Shown: positions 21,131 through 32,901, counted from the stretch's first letter. The stretch: DNA of 64,000 nt from Macrostomum hystrix (GCA_950097015.1 CATNEN010000038.1:5005001-5069000), one strand, 5' to 3'. Notes: generated by a model not told the origin, from the sequence alone. Made by a program: numbers and translations.

Positions 21131-23311
21131 TTCAGCTTTTTAGCAGTGGGTGAAGTAAGGTAGTGGGTATTATACCCCTAGTGGTCTTTCCCCGCGAGAA
21201 AAATAACTTAACACGGCCTGCTGTACCCGATCAATCTTGCCTTATTGCTATAAGCCAACTTTTCGATTTTTCAGTCTCGTTTGTATTCCCTAACTTTTTA
21301 TGAGAGTAACGTGTTCAATAGACAATTGGATGAAGTCCCGATGAGTCAACCTGCGAGTTAATGATCCCTTTACTTTTGTGAACAGGGCATAAACTGAAAG
21401 ATAATTATGCACACTGTTCATTACTTAACGTTGTTCGTGAAATGTTTATGTACGTGTAAAAATATCCTAATATTACAATTGAATAATAATTATTACATCA
21501 CTTTTTGCTAGATAAACTAGCACAAAATGTGTGGTCTTCTTAAGGATAAGTTTTATTTAATTTGTTTATTTTTTCTAAATGCTGCTATAGCTCCAGATTT
21601 AAATTTTTCGCGCTCAGCTACATTGGACAAACCAAAGTCTCAAAAATCAAACCAGAATCTAAACGTGCAATAGCTTGTTTTTTGACGTGAAAAAATAATA
21701 CCAAATATCAACATTATTCTTGCTTCCGAAACTGTTATTCAGTTGCTCGTGCACTTTGTTATTGGGAATGCATACTGCTAGTTACAGTAAAATAAAAATA
21801 GTAGGGTATAGATAGGGGTTAGCCATTTATTGCAGGACTTCACTTACTAGAACTATAGTCAAAAAGTAAAAAGCTGGATCTATACTATGGATACTTATTT
21901 ATATCAATCCTTTATTTTATAATTTTAGTATCGGAAATGTATGTAATATTAACCTGCATTTAATTATAAAAGTGCTATCCCAAAGTGCAATTTTAAGATA
22001 TTTTTTACAATCCTTTGTTACACATATATGCACGCTTTTGTTGTGTTTCAAGAACTATTTAGATTTGTATTAAAAAAACTCAGGTCTAAAAAACTTATCA
22101 CACAAATGTAATGTGAGTATTCTAATTTTTCTAGCTATTGTACGTAAAGCTGAAATTCTAAACACAATTTAGAAAAATCCAAAATTTTATATCAAAAGCA
22201 CTATTTTTTAATTGCAAAAACTTTTTAGTTTCAAAATTGAATTACAAACAGAAATTTGTTTTGTATTGATATAGAATAGTAATACCTCATATTAGATATT
22301 AGATATTATATACCTTTTGTTAGAATACCTTATATTGCTATAGATCAAGCATTAGGTTACTTTGTACTAATCTGAAATCAATATTTCCTGCACTTTTAGC
22401 CATGTCTATGGAATTCAAGCTTATTGAAATTAATCTGTAACTATGCCACTCATAGTTATCATATCATATTAGTTATAAACTTTGCTTTTTAGTTTTTTAA
22501 CTGCAAACTATTGGTTTTTTAATAAGAAACAAACAAATATAATACATTTGCTTCAATAGGAAAATATGACATTTAAGATATATGGGTGAAGTAATATGAG
22601 TTGTTCATGAATAGCATTGTCTTTTAGATTTGTTTAAACTCACAGAACTTTTGAAACCTTTCTTTTTATATATTGTAATCTAGAATGCATTAAGAACCTA
22701 AAGTTTTAAATGCTTAGAAAATTAAATATGTACTAGAAAATTCAGTATATTTAAGATAGTGTAAAGATTAAAGTTAAGCTACATAAAGGTGTTTCTATCA
22801 TTTCGCAGCTAGGTGTTAATGCTAGGCATTCAAGTTTTGTATTTGTTTTAAATTAAATATTTATTTTATACCAAATTTAATATAGAGTCAGTCTTTTTAA
22901 AAAGAAACACTATTTAATATTGTGCGATTGTCCAACTGCTCTGAGACAGATGTGGGTGTCAATAGTAAAAATTTATACCTAAAAATGTTCAATGACAGAC
23001 CTTTCAAAGCGATAAAGAGTTTTCTGAATTCAATGCATCCTGCACTATAACTGTTTTGTTTTATAATGGCCCAACATCATTCATGTTTAATTTTGAGCAT
23101 AAAAAACGATTATGTAAAATCTAGTGCTTGCCCACTAATCAGTACTTTATTATTCAGTCCTCAGAGTTAATTCGTTGACTAAGGGCTAATATTCTGCTGT
23201 TAGTTTCTAATATATTTAAAATAAAGCAAGCAGAACAATATATTATGTTAATTGCAAGCCAGTCAACAAAAGTGGTTTAAATTGTAATGTTTTTTAGTGC
23301 TTCTGCTGCAG
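21131..23311. other. Long AT-rich intergenic region
   Basis: About 2.2 kb, clearly AT-richer than the gene regions. It has no tandem array and no open frame with a recognisable domain. It is the longest stretch in the window free of both genes and minisatellites. It would contain the promoter of the downstream SPO22-like gene, but no motif can be assigned. Confidence 0.5.
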
Positions 23312-23326
23312 ATTGCAGCAGACCTA

Positions 23327-26300
23327 ATGAGCAAAAGACAAAGAAGTCCTGGCAGACCTTATGGGCCAGAATGTTTAGCTGGTGAGTTAAAAACTAAAAA
23401 GTTTTCATTTTTTAACGAAAAAATTTGATTTGAATATTACAGAAATTCCATATCAATATATATCAATATACATATAATGATTTGACGTGTTTATAAACTT
23501 TCTGTTCTAATTCGGTCACCATTTTTAGACCCGGAAAACTTGATACCAAGAAAGAGAAAGTTTTGTCAGACAATCGAAGACTCAGACGATGACTATTCCG
23601 TTGCACTAAGCGGTGCAAGCGATGACGAGGATTCCATCGACGATGATGAAGACTGTTGCAAGCGCACAGTCGGGCCAAGCATGCTTAAACCGGTGGGCGG
23701 TATCATACCTGAAGAGACTGACGAGCCGCTAGTAGTTCTCATTAGTGAGCGAAAATACAAATTTTCGTGTTTGTAGTGATTTAAACAGATTTGTGTAAAG
23801 TTTAAATAGAATTTTAACGGGCTTCCAACGAGTAAAAAATCCCTACCCTATCCACAGACAAGCTGCAACAGTTAAACGTGGCTTTTAAAAAGAATCGCAA
23901 TCTTGAAAACTGTCTGCATCGCTGTCGCAAGCTAATCTCAAGGCAGCTACTTGTCGCATTGCACCATAGTCAGCATCGTTTTGAGGTTTGGGTTGTTTTT
24001 TATTTGTTCTGATTGACAGTAGGAACACTTACCTTGCTACTTCGAGTGAGTGGCAGAGCAGTTAAAGCATTTGTCACTTGCACCAAGGTCCCTGAGCTCG
24101 ATTCCGCGGCGAGGCAATACTTATTTGGGGCGCAGCATAGCGTAGGGGGTTGTAGCCTAGTTGGGGTTGTAGCCTAGTTGGGGTTGTAGCCTAGTTGGGG
24201 TTGTAGCCTAGTTGGGGTTGTAGCCTAGTTGGGGTTGTAGCCTAGTTGGGGTTGTAGCCTAGTTGGGGTTGTAGCCTAGTTGGGGTTGTAGTCTAGTTGG
24301 GGTTGTAGCCTAGTTGGGGTTTTAGCCTAGTTGGGGTTGTAGCGTAGTTGGGGTTGTAGCCTAGTTGGGTTTGTAGCCTAGTTGGGGTTGTAGCCTAGTT
24401 GGGGTTGTAGCCTAGTTGGGGTTGTAGCCTAGTTGGGGTTGTAGCCTAGTTGGGGTTGTAGCCTAGTTGGGGTTGTAGCCTAGTTGGGGTTGTAGCCTAG
24501 TTGGGGTTGTAGCCTAGTTGGGGTTGTAGCCTAGTTGGGGTTGTAGCCTAGTTGGGGTTGTAGTCTAGTTGGGGTTGTAGCCTAGTTGGGGTTTTAGCCT
24601 AGTTGGGGTTGTAGCGTAGTTGGGGTTGTAGCCTAGTTGGGTTTGTAGCCTAGTTGGGGTTGTAGCCTAGTTGGGGTTGTAGTCTAGTGGGGGTTGTAGT
24701 CTAGTTGGGGTTGTAGCCTAGTTGGGGTTTTAGCCTAGTTGGGGTTGTAGCCTAGTTGGGGTTGTAGCCTAGTTGGGGTTGTAGCCTAGTTGGGGTTGTA
24801 GCCTAGTTGGGGTTGTAGCCTAGTTGGGGTTTTAGCCTAGTTGGGGTTGTAGCGTAGTTGGGGTTGTAGCCTAGTTGGGTTTGTAGCCTAGTTGGGGTTG
24901 TAGCCTAGTTGGGGTTGTAGTCTAGTGGGGGTTGTAGTCTAGTTGGGGTTGTAGCCTAGTTGGGGTTTTAGCCTAGTTGGGGTTGTAGCGCAGTTGGGGT
25001 TGTAGCCTAGTTGGGGTTGTAGCCTAGTTGGGGTTGTAGCCTGGTTGGGTTGTAGCCTAGTTGGGGTTGTAGCATAGTTGGGGTTGTAGCATAGTTGGGG
25101 TTGCAGCGTAGTGGTTCGAGCAGCGGACTCACGGCTTCAAGGTCGTGGGTTCGATTCCCGAATCCACTTAAAAGAATTATCTTTTAGCAAGACACTTTAC
25201 TCTGCATTGCTTGAGTTCACCCAGCTGTGAAATGGTTACCTGCAATAGCTTGGGTAAATTAATGTAGGGCTTGGCTTTTTCCCCAGTCCCAGTCCATGGA
25301 CTGAACAGCCGTACGAAGCCTTCAGATGCGCCGCGCAATAGCTGCGGCTGTGCTGTCGGCTGCACATCTGGTCCAATTGGGGCAGGTGTAAACAATTATT
25401 TTTGTTTATACTAGTCCAATATTTTTTATTTCTCTTTGGCGTACAGGATATACTAAATGCACCAGCGCTTATGGAAAAATTAGACCTTCTGATACTCGTT
25501 GAATCGTTGAATATCTCGAAGCGCGACTTAAATTCTTGTTTTAGAAAACGCAAAAAAATTAGGATGTGTTTCAGAACTTCATGTGACTCCGTAGAAAAAA
25601 TCCTCCAGCCAAATAGACTTTTTCATCGATTAGACGGGACGTATTTTGATTCTAATTTCCGAATCATTCGCACAGGTTCTGCAAAAATGCTGCGACCTGT
25701 GGAACGCCACAGCCAGCGTCACTGGCAAGCGACTGCGCGTGGGCAGCTCGTTCTTTGAGAGTGAGTTCGATGATTTTCATATTTTCTATTGAAGACAACA
25801 ATCCATTTATTTGTGTCCACTTCAGTCAAAGTACTGCTCTTGGAGCTGCTACTGTCGTTGGAGCCGTCCTTCTGTGAACGAATCAAAGATATGAAGTACT
25901 TCTGTGTGGTAAGACGCCTACGAGCAATGGCTGTGTTGCCAGCCGCTTCAAAATTTCTAATCAATTTGTTAGAAAGGTGGAAATCAAATCAATCGAATTT
26001 CAGAGCGCAGTCGAGGCCACAAGTCTGTTTCTAGTTCAGAGCAAGACGCGCAAGTCGCAGCGCATGTTGGGATATATGAAAAAGTACTTTAATTTTGCGC
26101 ACGTGTACTTTAGCGGCGGCACACCGGATCTGAAACGGTTCGCCCATTCAGTGGCGCTGACGCTAATTAAATTGCAGCTGGAAGTCTGGTTTGTAAGTCA
26201 TGTCGCTTAGTTTTCAATAAAAAATCTGTAATAATAATAATAATTTCAGGAGGGCTGCGGGCAGCCCTTCGAAAGTTGCTTCAAAATCCCAAAACGACAG

Positions 26301-29300
26301 AATCGATGAAGGCACATCGTTTGGTGACACTAGACCCGCAGCCAAGTGAGGCGGCAATGCTGTCCATTTCGCTGACTCCTGAGCACACACTCAGACAGAT
26401 ACTGTACGCAAGCACATGCTAGCACAGTTGTGTAAATCTGCCCTGTCTTTCTCATCGTCAGGCAGTGTACACTCTCACTGTGCCTTGGAGGTTTGTCTAT
26501 CAAGGGCGTCAATTGCACGATAAGCCCCAAGCTTTCTCTCCGCGGCTGCACCCCAAATAAATGTGGCCTCGCTGCAAACGTGCTGAACCTCTCTGTTACT
26601 CACCACCCTTAACACAGTATGAAATGAGCTCTAATATAATAATAATAATTGATTACACCTGCCCCAATTGGGCCAGATGCGCAGCCGACAGCACAGCGGC
26701 AGCTATTGCGCGGCGCATCTGAAGGCTGCGTAGAGCAGTTTAGTCCGTGGACTGGGGGGACGCCACACCCACCTTCAATTACCACAGCTGATGCTGGTAC
26801 CCATTTAACAGCTGATTGAGCTGAAGCAACGCAGAGTTAAGTGTCTTGCTAAAAAAACACAAATTGTTGCAGCGGAGTCGGGAATCGAACCCGCGACCTT
26901 TAAGTCGTGAGTCCGACGCTCTAACCACTAGGCTACAACCCCCTTAGCCCTGTTAGCCCAGATGTACAGTCACTGGCAGAGTCTCAGCAATTGCGCGGTG
27001 TTTCAAAAGGTTGTCTACTGCTGTTAAGTCCGCGGACTGGCAGGTTAACACACCCTCCCAAATTTCTACTTAGTTCCTATTTGGCAGCTACTTAATCTGA
27101 AGCGATAGGAATGCTTGATTGAGATTCAAACTCCTGACCTCACGGTCAGAATTTTGATACTTTCACCAGTAAGTTAAAAGCCTCCACTTAGGTTAATAAA
27201 GTACATGCGAAAAGTTCCGTTGTGCGATTGTAGTTTTTTAAGTACAAAGCAATTTTGGCACCACAAAGTACGCCAGCTTGTCTTGTGTACTGACAGGTAA
27301 GTTTCTAAAACTTGTCAAATTCACAGCTCGAAGGCAAGCACTCGGACTCCAGTGTTTTAGAATACGAAAGCATTCTGCTTAATCTGGCCGGTAGCGGAAA
27401 TCTAAATGAACACGTGAGTTCGAATACACTTTAAGTACACTTGATTCTGTGAGATTCCGTGAGATTCTAACGGATTATAAAAATGCTAATCTCCGCAGGT
27501 CCTGCGACTAATAAACCTTCTGTACCGTTTCGGATTGCAACGCTTTCAAGATGGCCGATTCAGCGATGCGGGGGCCTGGCTCAGCGTGGCCTTCAGCCTG
27601 GGCCGCAGTCCAGCTGTCAGGATGCGATGTTCCGATCGGGTGAGCAATTCTGGCTGCGTTGATTGCTGACACTCCCCTGACACTCCCCTGACACTCCCCT
27701 GACACTCCCCTGACACTCCACTGACACTCCCCTGACACTCCCCTGACACTCCCCTGACACTCCACTGACACTCCCCTGACACTCCCCTGACACTCCCCTG
27801 ACACTCCCCTGACACTCCCCTGACACTCCCCTGACACTCCCCTTACACTCCACTGACACTCCCCTGACACTCCTCTGACACTCCCCTTACACTCCACTGA
27901 CACTCCCCTGACACTCCTCTGACACTCCCCTGACACTCCCCTGACACTCCACTGACACTCCCCTGACACTCCCCTGACACTCCCCTGACACTCCCCTGAC
28001 ACTCCCCTGACACTCCCCTGACACTCCACTGACACTCCCCTGACACTCCCCTGACACTCCCCTGACACTCCCCTGACACTCCCCTGACACTCCCCTGACA
28101 CTCCCCTTACACTCCACTGACACCTCACGACTTTATTGACAATCCCCTTGACACTTCACCTGGCACTTTGCTGACACTTCTCTGACACTTTGCTCACACT
28201 TCCTCTGACGCTTTGATGACTCACTTTCGATTGGCTATTGTGCCAAATTTTTGCAGTACAGTGCTAGCTACTAACCTTGACGAACAAAGAACCAAAAGTT
28301 AAGAACTGAGAATCTTAAAAAGAAATCTTTTTTTTCTATTCAACTGAGCCACACAACTTTCCAGGCACTGCTGTTTCGTCTCTACGCAGAAAATCTACTT
28401 CAGGAGGGCACCTTGGATTCGCTGAGGCAAGGCTTGGCTGTTGTCGAGTTGGCCAATCAGGTGAGAGTAGGTGTGAGTGGACTGGACTTCAAATTCGGAT
28501 GTTTCTGTCATAGTATATTTCATATTATCTGTCATTTTATTCCCAATTCAATCCACCCAGGTGCAAGACTCAGCCATTGGCAGGTACCTGAGCTTCCGCA
28601 TGGCCATTGCGGCTTACATGGCCGGCATCGGTCAGTTTACGCGCGCCCTGGACCAACTGAGCCGCCTGACCTCCAGTCCTGGCTACTGTTGGATTGTTGC
28701 CAAGTGCGCCATCGAGTTCCAGGCCTTCTGCATCAAGTGAGGCTCGTGTCCTTGATTTTCTTGACTTTTAAGTATTGAAGGCGTAGTTAGATCGCTGTCT
28801 TTTGATCGGGGCTAATCATGAGCTATCAACGCCCAACTATCCTCCAGCCAATCATGAACTATCAACGCCTAACTATCCTCCAGCCAATCATGAGCTATCA
28901 ACGCCTAACTATCCTCCAGCCAATCATGAACTATCAACGCCTAACTATCCTCCAGCCAATCATGAACTATCAACGCCTAACTATCCTCCAGCCAATCATG
29001 AATTATCAACGCCTAACTATCCTCCAGCCAATCATGAACTATCAACGCCTAACTATCCTCCAGCCAATCATGAACTATCAACGCCTAACTATCCTCCAGC
29101 CAATCATGAACTATCAACGCCTAACTATCCTCCAGCCAATCATGAACTATCAACGCCTAACTATCCTCCAGCCAATCATGAACTATCAAATATTAGTAAG
29201 CTAGTCAATGCGACAGTTTGAAACTCACTAATCTCTCTTTAACACTCTTCAGCCATCTTTGCGCTGGCAACAAAGACCTGCTGCGCCTGCCTGAGCTGCT

Positions 29301-32300
29301 CGGCCTAAGCGTCACCATGGCTACTGAGAGGCTGCAACTCAGTCGGGGAAAGCGCGCTTTCGCAGACCTGATGCAGCTGCAGGTGTTGCTGCTTACTGAT
29401 TCGCGCACTGAAGCGGCCGCTTTGGGCTCCAGAATGCTGGCCTGTGAGACAAAATCTGCTTTTAAATTCCAGAATTTCTATAACTTTTTATGATAGTTTT
29501 GAAACGACAGAAGGACAAGCCACTGACACTAATCTTTGTTTACAGCCGGCCAGCTCAAAGACACCGAGGGTGCTTACATTCGAAGTCGCCTCCCGGATCT
29601 GCCTAAAACGCCCCTCGTAGCCAGCAGCAGTGCGACAATAGCAGCGACGCCTGCAGCTGTGCCGACAGCCACTGTCGCCACAACTTTGGCCACTGCAGTG
29701 CCCCTAGCAAAATCTGTCGACAACGACTCGGCAGTTTTCAAGTCTCCGCGACTGCCGCCGCCTAGAAAACTGAGGCCGCTGCCGACGCCGCCTCCATCAA
29801 CGCCACCACCGCCGCCGCCACTGCCACCGCCGTCAACGCCACCGCCGCCACAGTCGTCAGCGTCACCGTCAGCATCTCAGTCGGCTACAGCCTACGCTGC
29901 AAGGCTGAGCTCTCTTAAGAGCAACTTTGAAGCGATTGTGTCAGCTATCAATCAATTTCGCAGCGAGGCACCGTTTCAATATCAGTCAGTGGCTCCATCA
30001 GGAGCAGCGCCGGTGCCAACAAGTGCCGCTGACGCTTTGAATCAATCGTTGGAGCTAGCAATCAAAGCAATCGATCAGTCTCTAATGCCACCTGAGTCTT
30101 TGAGAACACCGGTAGCCGGTCGTTTGACAGATTTCTCATATGAATCGCTCGGCATGCCGTCTAGTCGCACATCCTCCGTGCTATCATTCTCCTCCGATGT
30201 AGGCACGCCGAACTCGTCGCCAATAGTTCAATCGATTGGGGCTGCTGACTCATACACTGAGTACGAGTCGCTGGACAAGCTCATTGTGACCGGGCCACGC
30301 AGTGTCCAGTCGAGAGTTGAAAATTCAATCGACAAGCGACTTGCCTATGAGTCTTTGAACAGTATAATGTCATCGTCAACTGTGGCTTCGATTGATGACA
30401 ATACGCAGTCATCCAAGCAACTGACTGTCACGCCACTGCAGGCTGAATGGCAAGACGTCAGAAGCACTGAGGTCAACTCGGAGACAACAAACAAGCAAAA
30501 TTTCACTGCGAGATCCCAAGCCTCTGAGTCGGCTGTCTCTGTGACAAGCATTGCTGAGCAGGTCTTGCCAAAATCGTCCATGGCTCAAAGCAGCACTGCT
30601 ATCATTGACGGTATTGTTGCTGGCGTGAAAAACTACGATTCCCTTTGCAGCACAGCACTAGCCTTGAAAAGTCAAGCCATTCCAGCTGCTAGATTGTCAA
30701 CTGGTAGTTTGACTAGCACAACAGCGACGCTTCCATCAGCCAACGATATAAGTCCTTCCGATAGACTGTCGTCTTCATCATCTCAGACTCAATCGTTTGT
30801 TGTCAACAGGCCTGCCTCTCTAACTAGATCGAGTAGCCCTGCTGCCGAAGCGGCTTCTAGTCCGACGGCACCAGCAATCACTGAACCACCGTCGCCAGTT
30901 TTCCAAAGGAGCCGCATCCGTTGTCTACCGAGTTCAGTGGACTTTTCGTCCACCGTTCAGACCGATGATCGAATGCAGTTGTCTACAACTAAGGAAGAAC
31001 TTCCGCAACTCACTGCAAAAGCACCGGAAACATCATCATCGACTGTTAGCTCAGATCAAATGAAGTCCAGTGGATCTCTTCCAGCTGATGCATCTCTAAC
31101 TCATGAGTCTACTGCCGATACTGACTTAGCAACGAATACAGTTTTTGCCAGCGTTTCAAATGACACTCCAGCTAAAGCGTCTCATGCTAACGAGATGTCA
31201 GTTCAAGTAAAGACTTCTACCGATATGTCTTATCAATCTGTAGCTGCTGCTCAAACTTCAAAACCAGCCACATTCAATGATCTACCGGTTCCTGATGGTC
31301 TTAAATCTATTGAACTCGAGGTTGTTGGCCCTAGTAATCTAACAGTTGAGATTTCGACAAAAGCTCCTGCTAATACTCAGTCAAGCATCTCAGAAGAACC
31401 AGCTTTGACTACAATGGAAACACCACCTGATAGGATCTCTACACAATGCCTAGAAGGAGCGGCAAAGACTGAGGCTATCATCTCAGATTCGCAGCCATCC
31501 ATTGCTGAAATTCCTACCGGAGACATTGAGCTGCACTTCTTCAATGATTGCCTGAGCGTTGGACTACAATCTGAGGCTGCGTCTCCGACTGATACAAGTG
31601 TACAAGACAAAGACTCTGAGATCGAGCAAGTTCTTGAAAGTCCCGAACAGCAAATTGTTGCAGCCGAACACCCAGGCACTTCTGCTATCGAGTCCGCAGA
31701 CGGCCCAGCTGATTCAAGCCCTGTCAAACAGACGCCCGGCATTAAGGAAAGTTCCGAAAACCATCTGCCACCCAATCAGGCGCCTCGATTCAGTCAGCTG
31801 CTTACCTTCAGCTCCATGTCATTCTCAAGCCCGTCTGCAGCAGCAGTAGGTGAAGATGCAACCGTGACACCGCCTCCACTGCAGCCACAGCCACAGCCAA
31901 CACATTCGTCAATTCCACCACTTACGCCACCGCAGTCAACAACAGCGCAGCCAAAACCACCGCCACAGCAGCACACAATAGCACCAACAGCACTTCCTAA
32001 CTTCCATCTCTCTGACATTGGCAGCATCAGCAGCGGTTCTTTCGTGATCGACGCTCCCACCGTCTTCGGCAAATCCAGCAGCGTAGATGATCAACCTGTA
32101 GCCCGGCAAACATCTCCGTTGCCCCTACCGTTCAGGGAGCGCCCAGTTCAGAGCCCATTCCTTTCCATGCCGAAGTCGGCTTGCTCGGCTGGCCCGCGGC
32201 CACCGCCGCTACCGCCGTCAGCACTGCGGATTACCGTTGCTTCTTCGATGTCGACATCGTCCCGGTCTTCAATCGGTCATTCAACGCCGCTGCCCGGCAT

Positions 32301-32571
32301 GTCGACCGCCGCTGTGACTGGTCGAATGGCGCTCTTTGATAGCGCTGCTAGCGTTGACAATTCTTCCTGCTGCAGCAGCGGCGGCAACTCAACTGCCAAA
32401 GCCAAGTGGAATCTGGGACAGCCGCCGAGGCGTGGCTTCATCTTCAAGAGTCTGGGCAAGCGACGCCCGGCTCCAGTGGATTTGGACGCCAGCCCTCCTT
32501 TGGCAACGTCGGATTCTTCGCAAGGGCAGATAGGATCTGCCATCTCCTGCTCGCCTGTTGTGATCGACTGA
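23327..32571 (+). CDS. SPO22/ZIP4/TEX11-like helical-repeat protein with 1008-residue disordered tail
   Basis: Thirteen exons: 23327-23381, 23529-23744, 23858-23985, 25447-25590, 25676-25760, 25826-25908, 26004-26192, 27327-27413, 27499-27639, 28365-28460, 28561-28736, 29253-29443, 29546-32571. They sum to 4617 bp (1538 residues plus stop), and every intron phase agrees. The donor at 25591 (GTAGAA) is the weakest site. Residues 1-100 contain a basic cluster (PRKRKF) and acidic runs. Residues about 130-530 are Leu/Ala-rich helix pairs: CCDLWNATASV, RLINLLYRFGLQRFQDGRF then GAWLSVAFSLG, LLFRLYAENLLQEG, AVVELANQ. Their order resembles the SPO22/ZIP4/TEX11 family (LWNWA..., FGVE...SSFWLSQSYDIG, ALNAVNLANK). 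Family members act in meiotic chromosome synapsis and crossing-over. This assignment is by eye, so it stays tentative. The last exon alone encodes about 1008 Ser/Thr/Pro/Ala-rich residues with poly-Pro runs. Such a tail is not known to me in this family. The ATG lies 15 bp after an acceptor-like site at 23311. Confidence 0.62.
24045..24147 (+). mobile_element. SINE-A head fragment, truncated at the minisatellite
   Basis: Contains GAGTGGCAGAGCAGTTAAAGC (A box), GAGCTCGATTCCGCGGCGAGG (B box) and TTATTTGGGGCGCAGC. It stops at the start of the 18-bp array. It lies in intron 3 of the SPO22-like gene, same strand. Confidence 0.85.
24148..25100 (+). repeat. 18-bp minisatellite of pol III A-box units
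   Basis: About 53 copies of GGTTGTAGCCTAGTTGGG with few substitutions (GTCTAG, TTTTAG, GCGTAG). The unit matches the first 18 bases of SINE-B (GGTTGTAGCCTAGTGGTT, as read on the minus strand at 26943). It contains TAGCCTAGTTGG, which fits the A-box consensus TRGCNNAGYNGG at every fixed position. The array runs directly into a SINE-B copy. A multi-unit block (GTCTAG, TTTTAG, GCGTAG, GGGTTTG variants in order) recurs, so blocks as well as single units have been duplicated. Confidence 0.97.
25080..25398 (+). mobile_element. SINE-B, full-length copy, plus orientation
   Basis: tRNA-like head: GGTTGCAGCGTAGTGGTTCG (A-box region) and GGGTTCGATTCCCG (B box core at 25148-25158). The body includes GCAAGACACTTTACTCTGC, CCAGTCCATGGACTGAACAG, CTTCAGATGCGCCGCGCAAT and GGGGCAGGTGTAAACAATT. 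It ends about 45 bp before exon 4 of the SPO22-like gene. Confidence 0.9.
26230..26609 (-). mobile_element. SINE-A, near-complete copy, minus orientation
   Basis: The (AAT)n tail is at 26230-26246. The body follows on the minus strand (ACTAGACCCGCAGCC, CGCTGACTCCTGAGCACAC, TTTCTCATCGTCAGGCAGTG, CAATTGCACGATAAGCC). The head end near 26600 is damaged: the B-box region is deleted and ACCTCTCTGTTACTCACC remains. It lies in intron 7 of the SPO22-like gene, opposite to it. Confidence 0.87.
26629..26943 (-). mobile_element. SINE-B, full-length copy with foldable tRNA-like head, minus orientation
   Basis: The (TAA)n tail at 26629-26646 precedes GATTACACCTGCCCCAATTG, and the tRNA-like head ends at 26943. 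Read on the minus strand, GTTGTAG can pair with CTGCAAC as a 7-bp acceptor stem with one G:T pair. The D-arm region is CCTAGTGGTTAGAGC, and CGGGTTCGATTCCCG forms the T arm. The long body and A+T tail mark it as a SINE rather than a free tRNA gene. Confidence 0.9.
26944..27182 (-). mobile_element. SINE-B-like, strongly diverged, minus orientation
   Basis: Abuts the previous copy. It keeps the family order: GTTAGCCCAGATGTACAGTC, CAATTGCGCGGTGTTTC, TAAGTCCGCGGACTGG, and a decayed head GAGATTCAAACTCCTGACCTCACGGTC. It is an older insertion of the same or a sister family. Confidence 0.65.
27664..28122. repeat. 12-bp minisatellite in a SPO22-like gene intron
   Basis: About 38 copies of CTGACACTCCCC with CTTACACTCCA variants, starting 25 bp after the donor at 27640. 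Beyond 28122 it fades into decayed units (TTGACACTTCACC, CTGACACTTTGC) to about 28220. The 12-bp unit gives a stop-free minus-strand frame fused in frame to antisense exon sequence, which is an artefact. Confidence 0.97.
28814..29188. repeat. 36-bp minisatellite in a SPO22-like gene intron
   Basis: About 10.4 nearly identical copies of a 36-bp unit (AATCATGAACTATCAACG then CCTAACTATCCTCCAGCC). Each unit contains CTATCCTCCAG, a good 3' splice-site look-alike. The genuine acceptor lies 64 bp after the array at 29252. Confidence 0.97.
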
Positions 32572-32709
32572 CATGAATAATTGAACACGTTCTGCAGCTG
32601 TTTTTACAACTCACTGTCTGCAAAAGTTGTTTCTTTATTTGTTTTTACATATATTGAACAAATAAGCTTCTCCACGATCATCAAATTATAGGAGAACATT
32701 CTCGACCTG

Positions 32710-32901
32710 AGAGAAGCACTCCATAAGAATCACCCCAGAGAAGCACTCCATAAGAATCAGCCCAAATAAGCACTCCATAAGAATCATCCCAGAGAAGCAC
32801 TCCATAAGAATCACCCCAGAGAAGCACTCCATAAGAATCAGCCCAAATAAGCACTCCATAAGAATCATCCCAGAGAAGCACTCCATAAGAATCACCCCAG
32901 A
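32710..32901. repeat. 27-bp minisatellite downstream of the SPO22-like gene
   Basis: About 7 copies of GAGAAGCACTCCATAAGAAT plus CACCCCA, CAGCCCA or CATCCCA. One variant has AAATAAGC in place of GAGAAGC, and the variants alternate in a set order. It starts 139 bp past the stop, so it may be 3' UTR. No canonical AATAAA was found between. Confidence 0.95.

Noticed and set aside
26880-26943. Stand-alone tRNA gene on the minus strand
   Set aside because: The tRNA-like fold is good, but the same head with the same non-tRNA body and A+T tail recurs at 25080, so it is a SINE head.
27508-28128. 206-codon minus-strand frame with SGECQGSVRGV repeats
   Set aside because: Antisense of a 12-bp array joined to antisense of SPO22-like exon 9.
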